Source: Perca fluviatilis
Lineage: Eukaryota; Chordata; Actinopteri; Perciformes; Percidae
Direction of reading: 5' to 3'
Assembly (NCBI RefSeq): GCF_010015445.1
Contig: NC_053118.1
Coordinates: 11,810,437 to 11,874,436 of the forward strand
Length of the DNA stretch: 64,000 nucleotides
Positions 50,481-62,736 of the stretch are shown piece after piece. The stretch's first letter is position 1, and each line of letters opens with the position of its first letter. The notes under the pieces are model-generated. The model ran no database searches, had not been told where the DNA came from, and was given only the letters and a program-made list of their open reading frames with translations. Position numbers and translations under genes: made by a program.

Positions 50481-50647
50481 TCCTTGCTCTCCCGCTCTTT
50501 CCCTCCCCTCTCTCTTGCAGCGCACCCCCCACCCCCCCTTCGTCTTTCTGTCTGACTGCAGGCAATGGAGAAATTGGGACTTTGTCTCTGGGGAAGTGGA
50601 AGGAGTAGGAGGGAGAGTGTATGGTGTCTTTGTGGGAGTGTATTACC
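50481..50647. other. Pyrimidine tracts and splice-acceptor-like sites
   Basis: Two acceptor-like sites, TCTCTTGCAG at about 50511-50520 and CTGACTGCAG at about 50552-50561, follow pyrimidine tracts. The downstream frame runs straight into the CA array, so a real exon is doubtful. Confidence 0.25.
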
Positions 50648-50657
50648 CACACACACA

Positions 50658-50697
<40 letters not shown>

Positions 50698-50770
50698 TAA
50701 CACACACAAAGCTAACCCCTGCAAGCCCAGTGCGTGCACACTCACACATACTGTAGCTCTGACTGAGCAG

Positions 50771-50857
<87 letters not shown>
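50648..50857. repeat. Facing (CA)n and (GT)n arrays
   Basis: CA-rich array at 50648-50695 (one CCAC break), 78 bases of unique spacer, then pure GT at 50774-50857. The arrays are mutual inverses, so one strand can fold back on itself over 40 or more bases. Confidence 0.97.
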
Positions 50858-50860
<3 letters not shown>

Positions 50861-50999
50861 AATATGCATGCCTATCTCTGGCCATCCAGTTTTATCAGCA
50901 ACAAAAAGGTATTGGTTTCACTGTTTGGTGTGGAACAGCATGGTGCCACGGGGCATGCCTGCTCAATAATCTGCTAATGCACTGAAAACAACCACACAA

Positions 51000-51000
<1 letters not shown>

Positions 51001-51036
<36 letters not shown>
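51001..51036 (+). repeat. (CA)18 microsatellite
   Basis: A pure array. Confidence 0.96.
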
Positions 51037-51039
<3 letters not shown>

Positions 51040-51788
51040 TCATAAATGCAAACCAGTATGCATAAGCACAGGCAGGTGGTACATGTAAAGGTCTACATGC
51101 ACATGCATTGTGCAAAAATACAAGAACAAGTCTACAAAACACCCATATTCAAAACATAACGTTACACAAGGTACATTCTGGCTGTCCATCAAGTCTCTCC
51201 CTGTCCTCCCTGCGACTTGGGCTAGTTCATTTTTCTTCCCCTCCGCTTTAATCCCCTATTTGCTTTCAGCTGCTGGTACCGAGTGTTTATCTTCACTCAT
51301 ACACACACACACACATAGCCAAGCTTAAATTAGCTCGCATGTGATTGATTTCATTTGCAATACATCACAAACAAATGAGTCTACAAGTAATTCATGTGTC
51401 ACACTTTAACATAAATAAAGAACGATGCCATCGATTTTGAGATATTTCTATGACAACCATGAAGAAACAAAACCATGGTGCCTTCACCCGGCCGATGTAC
51501 TGCATCTTCCCCGTTGTCTGCAGCTGACTTCACAGTTTGCGGGAAACTTACTGTTACAGTATAGCCCTTTTCCCATTGGACAAAAAAAAAAAAAACAATC
51601 TGGCCTTTGTCTGCACTGGGAAAGGTGACAAATCGGCATTCTAATGACTTAGAGACGAATGACTCCGCAGTAGTCCCGGGTATTTATCGGCTCCAGCTCC
51701 GATCCGCATCCAGATCCAATAGATACATGACAGCCGGGTGGGCGCGCTAATTTTCATCCTTTTTCAGGCGCGATGCTAGGATGCGCGT
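51037..51788. other. Unique non-coding DNA
   Basis: A short CA run near 51299-51315 and an A run at 51582-51595. The part 51600-51790 is repeat-free and of balanced composition. Confidence 0.4.
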
Positions 51789-52275
51789 AAGACAGTTGGC
51801 TTCATGTGACACAATGTGGAGATTGCTTTTATATCACAAATCAGGAGAGGGTGCTGCTCCTTCAAAGCAAAAGCAATCAATCATCTTGTGACTCATTATC
51901 TTGGGACCCACCCGATCCTAGGTTGGGAACCCCCGATCTTGACAATTGGTAGCAAAACAATAGCAAAACCGTCCATTATTTTTACAGAATACACGTCTTT
52001 TACTTCTACAACCATCTAAAAAGGAGAGTATTTAGCTTTCTCTGTCTTTGGAAACTTTGGCTTATCTCTTGGGAAATATGGGATCCTTTCAAGTGTTTAG
52101 AGCTGCTAAAATCATTTAGATAAAAGAATAAATTTTTTTTTTTTTAAATCACTCTCTGTTAGAATAGCTCATGAATCATGTACTCACTAAGTTCATAAGT
52201 TCATAAGCTGCGTTTTGTGGTTACATTCCTTTATTTTAGGGGTTCACGAGACAAAAAGATCGGAAAGCACTGGTC
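51789..52275. repeat. Possible degenerate hAT-like repeat
   Basis: GGTTGGGAACCCCCGATC near 51923 and GGGGTTCACGAGAC near 52239, with GCACTGGTCTAAA at 52267-52279, recall a fish hAT family whose ends read CAGTGGTTCCCAACC and carry a GGGTCACGAG word. No clean ends or target duplication. Confidence 0.3.
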
Positions 52276-54075
<1,800 letters not shown>

Positions 54076-54258
54076 TCAGTACATTTACATGCACACCAAT
54101 ATTTTACTATTATTCCAAATATAACAATATTCCGAATTCGATACAGGTCATGTAAACAGCATATTCCGGTTGGATATTGCGAATAAGGCCTGTTCTGAAC
54201 ATAGCATTTTCTGATTAAGACATGGATACGGATATGAGAGCTTTGAACAACACTTTTT

Positions 54259-54326
54259 TTCAAGAAGCTGGTTGAAGGAATGAAGGGAGCTCGTGTTCCC
54301 GGCAATACGTCCAGTCGTTACCGCTG
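54259..54326 (+). pseudogene. Partial Myb/SANT-like exon, plus-strand copy
   Basis: It encodes FKKLVEGMKGA and then a tail ending YRW before TAA. The exon-like end CGCTG|GTAAAC matches a splice donor. The 5' part of the domain is missing. It is the inverted partner of the minus-strand copy. Confidence 0.5.
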
Positions 54327-54506
54327 GTAAACTTTGAAAAAAATCTAACTTTGCACGGCTACATGTAAACGGCAATATTAATGGAATATTCACTTTCATT
54401 AGCCACACTCAACAGCTTAGTCGGAATATCGTCTTTTTCAGGTTAAGAGCAAAAACTGGAATATTATGATATGTAGCGGTGCAAAATAAGATTTTTTCTA
54501 AGTTTA

Positions 54507-54668
54507 CCAGCGGTGGGAGACTTGTTGGACCGTGTGAACACAGCATGCCTCTTTCATTCCTTCAACCAGCTTCTTGAAAAGGTCGTCGTAGCGATGTGTG
54601 CGCATATCCAAAAATCTGCTGATATCCAAGTCTTTGATAATGTTTAAAAGTAGCTGTGTTTCTCCTTC
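54507..54668 (-). pseudogene. Myb/SANT-like domain exon, minus-strand copy
   Basis: The minus-strand frame reads EGETQLLLNIIKDLD, continues with ISRFLDMRTHRYDDLF and KKLVEGMKEACC, then VQQVSHRW. The spacing of LLNI, the Arg-His-Arg helix turn, LFKKLVEGM and the final Gln-x-x-x-x-RW fits the three-helix Myb/SANT-like (trihelix) fold seen in transposon-encoded DNA-binding proteins. A stop lies 3 codons before TQLL, where the expected first Trp is lost. TGGTAAAC at the other end could be a donor site. Confidence 0.65.
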
Positions 54669-55039
54669 TTATCGGGTCTGCAGCCCTGCAAACTGTTGGC
54701 TGGTAGGTTTGTGTACAGCAACCACAGCAACGCTCAGAGATGACCATAAGCCGGAAACAGGCAAGAGGCCATAAATTGCGGTAATAACCCCGATTAAGAC
54801 GCATATTCCGAATGCGCTGTATACATGACCAAATAATGCCTCTAAAACCTGAATAATACCGGAATATCCCACATGTCTTAATAGGAAAATGCTATATTCG
54901 GAAAAAGGCCTTATTCGGAATATCCAACCAGAATATGCGGTTTACATGACCTGTATCAAATTCAGAATATTGTCATATTCAGAATAATAGTGGAATATTG
55001 GTGTGCATGTAAACGTACTGAGTGATTACTATCCAGTTG

Positions 55040-55290
55040 CCACAGTAATGTAAATGTAAATGGACTGTTTTTATATAGCACTTTTCTAGTCTTAACTACT
55101 CAAAGCGCTTTAACATAGTACAGGAACCATTGACCATTCACACACATTCATACACTGTGGCCGAGGCTGCCGTACAAGGTGCCACCTGCTCATCAGGTAA
55201 ACCTTCACACACATTTACACTCCGATGGCGCAGCATCGGGGGCAACTCGGGGTTCAGTGTCTTGCCCAAGGACACTTCGGCATGGAACTG
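55040..55290 (+). repeat. Interspersed repeat with CTTGCCCAAGGACAC
   Basis: The words TATATAGCACTTTTCTAGTC, CTCAAAGCGCTTTA, AGGAACCATTGACCATTCAC, CACCTGCTCATCAGG and TGTCTTGCCCAAGGACAC occur in order. This set is recalled from a repeat very common in fish and invertebrate genomes. Its class (LINE tail or SINE) is not settled here. Confidence 0.65.
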
Positions 55291-55670
55291 CAGGGCCATA
55301 TCAAGACTTATTACATCCTTCAAAACATTTTTATTTAGATACTTATGTCTTATAATACCTCTTGCACTTAAAGTCCTCCTCCAGACATGTATTAAAGTAT
55401 TTAAAAATACGCTGCTATGATTCATATTTTGTTTAACATGTAAAACATAAAAAAAAAAAAAAGGGGGGCTGAAGTTGAAACTACTCGTTCTCCCTCATTG
55501 AGAAATTCTGGATATGGCCTAATGTCCACCACCGCTGCTTGCGCTAGCTTGACCGGTGAAAGAGCAGCGCGCATCAAGACGGTTGGAGACATCAGAGAGA
55601 TTCAGCCATACTTGTTTGAGCCTCACGGCCGGTTCAGACAGGAGGCGGAAGGGCCGCAAAGTTCCAGGAA
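55291..55670. other. Unique spacer
   Basis: An A run at 55449-55462. The stretch 55480-55670 is GC-richer and continues across the hAT nest to 57811 onward. Confidence 0.4.
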
Positions 55671-55757
55671 GCGCTGCCTAGGCCTGGGCGATACGGCTGA
55701 GAGGTAGATCACGATATTGCTTGATCACATTGATCGATATTGATAACCATTCATAAT

Positions 55758-56456
55758 TAGAGATGCACCGATAGAGCGGCCGGTGACCGGAATTGGCCGG
55801 TTTTCATGTGCTCGGCCATGACCGGCGACCGGCAGGTCAGTCTGAGATATGCCGATTTCATGCCGGTCAACGCTACAATTAACTGACATCAGTTATACGA
55901 GTTACAGTTCTCAAGGATGACGCTACAGCACAGTCTCCTTTTCCTTTCTCTCAACTTTTCCACCGTGTGTCGCTCGTACCCGCTCACCGTGTGAAGCGCG
56001 TGTCCGCGCTATTCTCGCACATGTAGTGAACCTTGTGAATTAACCTGCAACATGTCAGCTTCTTTGGAAATTCTTCAGCGTGTGTGCAGAAGATAACAAG
56101 TTTGCAATATGCAACACCTGCAAGGAAAAAGTAGGGCGTTGAGGGACGACACCAAAAACCAGAATCACATTTCTTTAGTTGGATATTGGATGTGAAAAGA
56201 AGGAAATGGTTCTAACATTGCACTTTAGATGTGTGTGAATTTCCCACACCAGTAGTAGGGAAAGTAATTTATATAGTTCTATTTTATAGTGATCCATTAT
56301 CTGTTCAAAAAATGTTCTCTGTTCTGTGCAAAATGTTCTATTAAAGAAAAGATAGAAAATAAATATTTGTGTGTGCTGTAAAGTGGTTAGAAAAAATGAA
56401 ATCGGAATCGGCTAAAATCGGTATCGGCCTAGAAAGTTATAATCGGTGCATCTCGA
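55758..56456 (+). mobile_element. Inner hAT-type element 1, GAGATGCACCGAT ends
   Basis: It begins TAGAGATGCACCGATAG and ends AATCGGTGCATCTCGA. The flanks read ttcataat on both sides (55750-55757, 56457-56464), a perfect 8-bp duplication. GACCGG-rich text near the left and ATCGG-rich text near the right are typical subterminal repeats. It is 699 bp with no transposase frame. Confidence 0.93.
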
Positions 56457-56662
56457 TTCATAATTTTAATTACCTAAAAAGACTAAGAACAAAAAATGTA
56501 AACATTTCTGTTTAACACTTAATATAACATTCAACTGTTCTTCAATTATCAACCCCAATGTCGACACAACAATGAAAAACACACAAATACTGTAAATAAG
56601 TATGGGGCCGTGTCTGTCTTACAAACCCAGTCGCTAGATTTGGTGGTCCTGTCTCTTATTAT

Positions 56663-57705
56663 TAGGGCTGTCAAACGATTAATTTTTTTTTCATCGCGAT
56701 TAATCGTCAAATTTCTATAGTTAATCGCGATTAATCGCATGTTTTATCACATGATTAAAATTCTATTATTTAGTTTTTAAGTACATATTAACAATGGAAA
56801 GCAATTCTAACCAGTGTATCTTGATTGGGAATCAAATGAATGCAAAGAAAGTTACTTTATGAACTTGACGTTAACATTTGTAATTGTTTATTATTACTTT
56901 ACTGTAAACAAAAAGAAAAATGTGTGAATCTGTCATTATTGTACAATTCCTCCAAGTACCCAACCTAACTGAGATGTAACACTAACACTCTCCTTATACA
57001 GTACAAACAAAAGGGTCCAAAACCAGATGCCATTTGTAACCTTTACATGTTTCTAATAAGGAATGTAACGATTCTCCAGGACAGAAAAGGGGGTGGACAA
57101 TGTCCCAAATGACAAAAACAGTCAAAAAAATATTATATAAACAACATAGTCCTAAAACCGTATGCTGATATACATAGTCAATGTGCAGTAACTCCTAAAT
57201 AATTTGGATTGCTCACTGACGTCCACTGATCACCGGTTAATGAGACAGCGTTTGCACTTTGCAGCAGTTCCAGTGTGGCTGCTTTCTCCGTGGAGTACAG
57301 GCTGCGTATGCATCAAAACTACTGTCCCCATCGACAACTTTTTAAAAACAAACTTTCCATTCAGAATCTTATTGGCATCCATTTCGGCGTCACGCACTCG
57401 CCGTCCACCCAAAACCTAACGTTAGCCTACTACTCTTTGGCCGGCTCACAATCCCAAACAAGTGCGTGCGGCGTGCCTGTTGTTTCGTCTCCGGTCTAGC
57501 TAGATCCGGTGTGGTGTTGTAGTTTTTCTAACGTTACGAGCATTGACATATATAAAAGGGTTACTAGTCGTTGAAACAGCATTTGAAAAAAACCACAATG
57601 TTTGCTAGGCCAAAAAGAACGTTAATCTCGCGATAAAAAAAAAAGTACGCCGTTAAAATGGGTTTGCGTTAACGCCGTTAATAAAGCGTTTAACTGACAG
57701 CACTA
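56663..57705 (+). mobile_element. Inner hAT-type element 2, TAGGGCTGTCAAACGATT ends
   Basis: The left end TAGGGCTGTCAAACGATTAA is followed by ATCGCGATTAATCG repeats. The right end reads CGTTAATAAAGCGTTTAACT plus GACAGCACTA. The two ends are imperfect inverses, as in the fish family with a TAGGGCTGTCAAACG terminus. The 8-base flanks do not match, so the duplication is lost or the ends are slightly shifted. It is about 1.04 kb. Short frames near 57204-57499 show no domain. Confidence 0.85.
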
Positions 57706-57810
57706 ATCGGTGTTAAAACATGGTGGTAAAACATGTTTTATATTGATATTGATCAACTGTCTATCACGATACGATAGGTTTTTGAATTATTGACCAGGCC
57801 TAGCGCTGCC

Positions 57811-58988
57811 CACTTCGTTTCAGCGGCCATGTTAAACAATTGGGCGGTACAGACAGGACCTGCTGCGGCACAGAGCTCCGCATCCGTACACTCAAGTTCC
57901 AAAGGCAGAAATGCTCAGCCATGCCGCGGTTGCTTATTTCGCTCATGAAATCTCTTGTAGCAAATAAAAAAAAAAAAACACCATATGGACATGTAAACAA
58001 GGTTAAAAACTAGATTTTCATGGGAGAAGGTATTAAGAGTAAAGTGCGATAATTATATTTTACGTTGTAAGTTTACCTACGCATCAAGCGGTTTCGTATT
58101 GATTGTTTTGACATGCTGTTCCTTTTCATGCAAATAAAGCCTACCAAAGGAGGCGAATTCCACTGAGACACATCCACGGTCCATTTTTCCTCAAACACAC
58201 TTTCTCTCTCTCGCTCGTCTTTGAGGTGCAGAGTGACACGCTGGATAATGTTATCTTTTGACTGAGGTGACAGCCCTCGATTACCGTTAGGTCCCAGTGA
58301 TGCCACCGTCTCAGAGACGAGACGAAAACGAGAGCGAGGCAGGAAGATGTAGAAACTGACCTGATCGATTTCAGTTTTTACCTCTGTTTTTTTTATTGGA
58401 GCACCTGTTGTTTGTAAAGGTCGTTGGTGCCGCAGGAAGATATTTCAAAGACGGGAAGATACAGTATGTGCTCAGCTTGACACATTCACAAAGTAAATAG
58501 TCCCTGGGCTATCCATTTTTGTGAAGTACAACAGTAAGGATGGTTAAGGTTTCAAATTGTGCTCTAAGATGACATCATGAACTGTACTCACATTGTGAGA
58601 ACATCTTACTTTCGAAAGGGTGCTCTGATGCTTCACCTTACCAATATCTCAACTCTCAATGAGGCAGCAATGCTTCACCATCTATTCAGAGTAGGTGGAA
58701 AAAAGGATCGTCACTTGCTATTCCTTGTCACTGCGTGTCAAATGAAAATAAATGAAAAACACTGGTCACAAATTGAAACCCTACAAAGCAGACTGGCCAG
58801 CCGTGTCTCCTAAAAATTATGTTCCCACACAGCCAAACCGCAATCTTGAATATGTTTCGAGGGAAACATACTTTGTTCTGGTTTCCTTTGACGTCTCACA
58901 AATAGGTTTCTAATCAAAGGAGGTCGGGGTGGATGGATGGGTCAAGCAAACGCTGTTTGTGTCCCATGTGAAACCAAAAGTCACTTAT
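57811..58988. other. Unique DNA
   Basis: An A run at 57966-57979. The short frame at 58577-58813 has no domain. The first part probably continues the sequence left of the nest. Confidence 0.4.
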
Positions 58989-59441
58989 TTAAAAGGTCCC
59001 ATCACATGGTGCTCTTTCGATGCTTTTATATAGGCCTTAGTGATCCCCTAATACTGTATCTGAAGTCTCTTTCCCGAAATTCAGCCTTGGTACAGAATTA
59101 CAGCCACTAGAGCCAGTCCCACACTGAGCTTTCCTTAGTACTTGCCATTTCTGTGTCTGTAGCTATTGAGGAGGAGGAGGAGGAGTGGGTGGGCCAAATT
59201 TTCTGGGCAGTCAAAGCAGAGAAAGGGGAGGTAACCTTGCTCCTTATGACCTCATAAGGAGAAGATTCCAGATGGGCCCATCTGAGCTTTCATTTTCTCA
59301 AAGACAGAGCAGGATACCCAGGGCTCGGTTTACACCTATCACCATTTCTAGCCACTGGGGGACCATAGGCAGGCTGGGGGAACACATATTAATGTTAAAA
59401 AAAACTCATAAAGTGAAATTTTCATGCCATGGGACCTTTAA
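58989..59441 (+). mobile_element. TTAA-flanked MITE, second copy
   Basis: TTAA at 58989-58992 and 59438-59441, with ends AAGGTCCCATCACATGG and CCATGGGACC. It shares most internal words with 20368-20890 but is about 70 bases shorter, mainly between GTCTGTAGCT and the AAGATTCCAG word. A GGA repeat is present at about 59168-59183. Confidence 0.88.
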
Positions 59442-59449
59442 CTTAACTT

Positions 59450-60090
59450 ACGTACTTAACTTCACGGCGTGAAGCGCATGGCGCAGGTGTGTTTAAGGCG
59501 TGTCCAAATCCACTTTTTGATAGTTTGACGGCGGAAAAAAGGGTCCGTGCGCCGGGCGCCTGGTTCAAAAGGGTTGTACTTAGTGTCTTCATTAATTCAT
59601 AGGTGTGTTTTGGGCGTAAGATGCTATACACCAATCAGAGTGTCATCTCCCATTCCCTTGAAAAGCCAGGCGCGTACGTATCTTGGCGCATTGTCGTTAT
59701 GATGGCAGATTTGCACCGTAATATTTTTATTTGTAATCTTTTGCATGTTTGTGTGCTGCTGGGCGTCCCTGTGTGTGTAACAAGCATAGTGTGTGCATGC
59801 TGTGCATTAGCCTAGGTGCATTTTACTAATACGCTATTGACTTTAGACCAGGTTTTTGTTGGTCAATGGTGCCATCACTTCCCGCTGCCTAAAGATAGCA
59901 ATACGCCAAGAATTCAACTGAACACACCTCCCTGTAAGACCAGCACGGCCATGGGCGCACAGATGGGAGCAGGTGCATTTGCTATTTAAACGACGCAGGC
60001 GCTGGACGGGAAATTGACAACTGCGTCGGTCTTAAACTAGCTAAGACATTTGCGTCGGGCTCTGCGCTGCGCCGGGTGCGAGATAGGGCC
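59450..60090. repeat. GC-rich interspersed repeat ending GATAGGGCCC
   Basis: Minus-strand reading gives GGGCCCTATCTCGCACCCGG, AATTTCCCGTCCAGCGCC, GGGAGGTGTGTTCAG and CATTGACCAACAAAAACCTG, in the order recalled for an abundant fish repeat. CGCGCATGGCG-type text marks the other side. The class is uncertain and the left limit approximate. Confidence 0.6.
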
Positions 60091-60896
60091 CAACGTATTG
60101 TTTGGCCCAAAGGGTGGGCTGTATCGGTCAACCAATTTAGGACATCAATTATATTATAAATATAATTTGCACATCTTATCTTTCCACACTTGAAACTGAC
60201 ATTTGTATAACAAGTTACCGATTGGCCCGAAGGGCGGCTGCGTCATTGGTGCCTGACTCCATGTTACTGTTGCCTTGTTGTTACTGCCGTGTCCCGGGCG
60301 CAGTGGGGGTTGTCATTGAGGAAGGTATGGGCCTTCATCGGGCGCTCCGGGTTGGAGGCGGTGGTAGGTTCGAGGTTGGGGGATTCGGTCTACATGTACT
60401 GTATGTGTGTGTATGAGCGGTCTCTTGGTATTAGAAAGAAAAAAGGAAACATGCCGAAGTGAACCTCTCATTACCAAGTGGCATGTGTCCTGTCACTCAG
60501 TCATTGTTACTGGCCACGTTCACATCTGAGGCTCTTTCACATTACTCATCCTCTGTTTGCACCACCTGACCTCTCTCTCTCTGACGCACATACACACACA
60601 ACACACACACTAAACGCTGAGTATTCAGGCAGACAAAGCCTTTACGCACTACAATATTTATACATCTCAGTTGTTCCTGTGTGCTTAACTTAGAATAGGA
60701 GAAATTGTTTTACAAAATACTGCTTATTCATTATTTACCCTTTTCCCCTTTGTTTGTTCTACTCACCATTCCTTTGTAGCACCACTTTCAGAACGGAGAA
60801 TTCTTTTTACGGGATGTGTCCTACAACACTACTAAAAGTTTGAATCACTTGCTGTAAGCCATTCCATTAGATAGACATGTTGGAGTTGATATACTG
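60091..60896. other. Unique DNA with a short duplication
   Basis: TTGGCCCAAAGGGTGGGCTG (60102-60121) and TTGGCCCGAAGGGCGGCTG (about 60222-60240) are two diverged copies of one segment. No gene is recognised. Confidence 0.4.
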
Positions 60897-61126
60897 TAGT
60901 CACGCATTGCCAGACCTTACTCCACAGCACTGCCGAGTAAGGTCTGGCTCTACCACACATACATTCTGGGATAGGAGGAAGAAAGAAAAAAAAAAACGCT
61001 CTGGGTTGTTTGCATTTCTTGTAACCAATCGCAATCGTCTTGGGCGGCGCTAAGCTCTGGACGCAGAGACGGGGGCTCTGCGAAATAGTCTCGGGAATGA
61101 ACTTGTTTTAGTGGAACATTTGCACC
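60897..61126 (+). mobile_element. 5' part of a TAGTCT...AGACTA MITE
   Basis: It starts GTAGTCACGCATTGCCAGAC, like the 19620 copy. The palindromic CCAGACCTTAC/GTAAGGTCTGG pair lies at 60910-60947. It continues to AACTTGTTTTAGTGGAAC and stops there, lacking the right half, at almost the same internal point as the 2291-2463 copy. Confidence 0.8.
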
Positions 61127-61600
61127 CCGATACAAGAAAACCACGTACAATATTAGCCACATACAATATTAAGTGAATTAAACCGTTCACACAATACAGT
61201 AACATGAGCTATTTAAATGAGCTGGATACATGGTTAAAGCACAAGACAGAACTTCCATTGAAGAGCCCACTAGTTGAGAATGTGACAGCATGAAACGTAA
61301 ACCATTCATGTGACGTACTGTAAGCATTTAGAAACTGTGCTCCAGGTGTTTGCAAAAACAATATATTAGATACCGGGAGCATGTCTTCCTTCATGAACTG
61401 TTGTTTTGGGGCGTTGGGTGGGGAATGGTCTTTTCTATATGCTGTGGAGCTGAGGATTAAGGGGAACAGGAGGGGGTGTGGGGTAGTGGCTGTGTTGTAC
61501 GCATCATTTCATGGGTGACAGAAAATGGAGAGCCCCGAGTGGCTGCCTCCTTCTGCTCAGAGAAGCCGGGGGAGAGGGACTTTAGGGACTGAGAGAGTAA
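61127..61600. other. Unique spacer
   Basis: Nothing recognised. Confidence 0.4.
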
Positions 61601-61628
61601 AAGAGAAAGAGAGAAAGAAAGAAAGAGA

Positions 61629-61685
<57 letters not shown>
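61601..61685 (+). repeat. (GA)n microsatellite
   Basis: Imperfect GAAA/GAGA start, then pure GA from 61633 to 61685. Confidence 0.96.
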
Positions 61686-61687
<2 letters not shown>

Positions 61688-62101
61688 AAAGAGACGGAGT
61701 GAGGGGGGTCCTGCCATCACATGGGACGGATCAAACCACAGCTGGCTGATTTCATTCGTCCCTTGCCTCCCACTCTTCCCATCCACCCCTCTGTCCCCTT
61801 GAACCCTCTCGTTCCACTTCTCTGTCCTCTCTCAGAGAGGCTTCGGAACAGCGGAGATCAGAATGTTTTCAGTATTCAGCCTGTTGATCATTTACTGCTT
61901 GTCCAAAGAAGTCTTTTATGATTTTGACTTTTGTTTCTACAAATTCCTACACAAATGCAATTCACTTGTGTTGTTGCAAACGTTCTTGGTGTAGAGTAAA
62001 AAATAAAAAAATAAAAAAAAACAATGAAGGGGTTCCTCTGGCTATTTTCTAATAACATAACGACAGAGTAAAGTAACTCTGCTCCTCATATGAACAGTTA
62101 G
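61686..62101. other. Unique spacer
   Basis: A-rich patch at 62000-62022. Nothing else. Confidence 0.4.
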
Positions 62102-62398
62102 TAGGGCTGTGCTCGATTGAAGAAATTCTTAGTCGACTAACACTCATTCAATTGTATCGACTAATCGATTAGTTGATTTAATCGACAGATCTGTAAATCT
62201 GAGTTTCTCCACAAAGAGTCATGCAAAAGCACCACTTTAATTCTTGTGTTTACCAGAGATGTGCCCGTACGTTTCTTGGAAATAAGTCATTCAGCATGAA
62301 AAAAGCATAAAACATGACTAATCGACTAAAGAAATCTAAGTTGACTAAGACCAAAACAACCGATTAGTCGACTAATCGACTAAGAGGGAGCAGCCCTA
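62102..62398 (+). mobile_element. hAT-type MITE, TAGGGCTG ends
   Basis: It begins TAGGGCTGTGCTCGATTG and ends GGGAGCAGCCCTA. Internal TAGTCGACTAATCGACTAAG near the right and ACTAATCGATTAGTTGAT near the left form paired subterminal blocks. The flanks acagttag and gtaattag agree at 5 of 8 positions, a worn duplication. It is 297 bp and non-coding. Confidence 0.88.
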
Positions 62399-62640
62399 GT
62401 AATTAGTAATGGCTTCCTGTTTCATTTGTTTATGACTACAACATCCTACCTAGTTGTTGGCTATAATCTAGGATAGTTCTGTTTAAAGGCCAGCAAAGTT
62501 AACAATACTACACTAATACGAACAACGAGAGCACTTGGCTTACATCAGACATTCGAAACGGACATGCATCACTTCATTAGTCACTAGGAGAATACATTTA
62601 AAAACATTGCGCTTTGGCATTTCTGCCATTTTTTTGACAG
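62399..62640. other. Unique spacer, possible intron end
   Basis: It ends in CATTTTTTTGACAG, a plausible acceptor for the exon candidate that follows. Confidence 0.35.
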
Positions 62641-62736
62641 GGCATGTTCTCCTCTTCTATGTCACAAAGACCTCCTAAAGAAATTGTCAAAGACGAGGAT
62701 GACATTCGCATAGCATCCATTGCCGTCGTCCAAACT
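62641..62736 (+). CDS. Candidate internal coding exon, 96 nt, unknown gene
   Basis: The segment lies between TTTTTTGACAG and GTAAGC, both good splice-site contexts. It is exactly 32 codons, phase 0 at both ends, and open in only one plus frame; the other two contain stops. The peptide starts GMFSSSMSQRPPKEI and continues VKDEDDIRIASIAVVQT, a mix of polar and hydrophobic residues unlike the repeat-derived frames elsewhere. The family is not recognised. The open frame actually continues past the donor to 62985, where it becomes proline-rich. If real, the gene runs left to right and extends beyond the window or into unseen exons. Confidence 0.3.

Larger units (their letters stand above)
54076..55021. 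mobile_element. DNA transposon remnant with long inverted arms and Myb/SANT-like exon
   Basis: The left end TCAGTACATTTACATGCACA and the inverse of the right end, TCAGTACGTTTACATGCACA, match at 19 of 20 positions. Pairing continues through CCAATATT and GATACAGGTCATGTAAAC for more than 100 bases. Inside, a second inverted pair carries a Myb/SANT-like exon in two head-to-head copies (54259-54326 plus, 54507-54668 minus). Myb/SANT-like proteins accompany Harbinger-type transposases in fish, but no transposase is present here, so the superfamily is inferred. Confidence 0.8.
55679..57802 (+). mobile_element. Outer hAT-type element of a three-layer nest
   Basis: The left end TAGGCCTGGGCGATAC and the right end ...TATTGACCAGGCCTA are related inverted termini. 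Both flanks read gcgctgcc (55671-55678, 57803-57810), a perfect 8-bp duplication. GATATTGAT-rich blocks lie inside both ends. Two other elements (55758-56456 and 56663-57705) sit inside, so the original was roughly 380 bp. It is non-coding. Confidence 0.92.
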
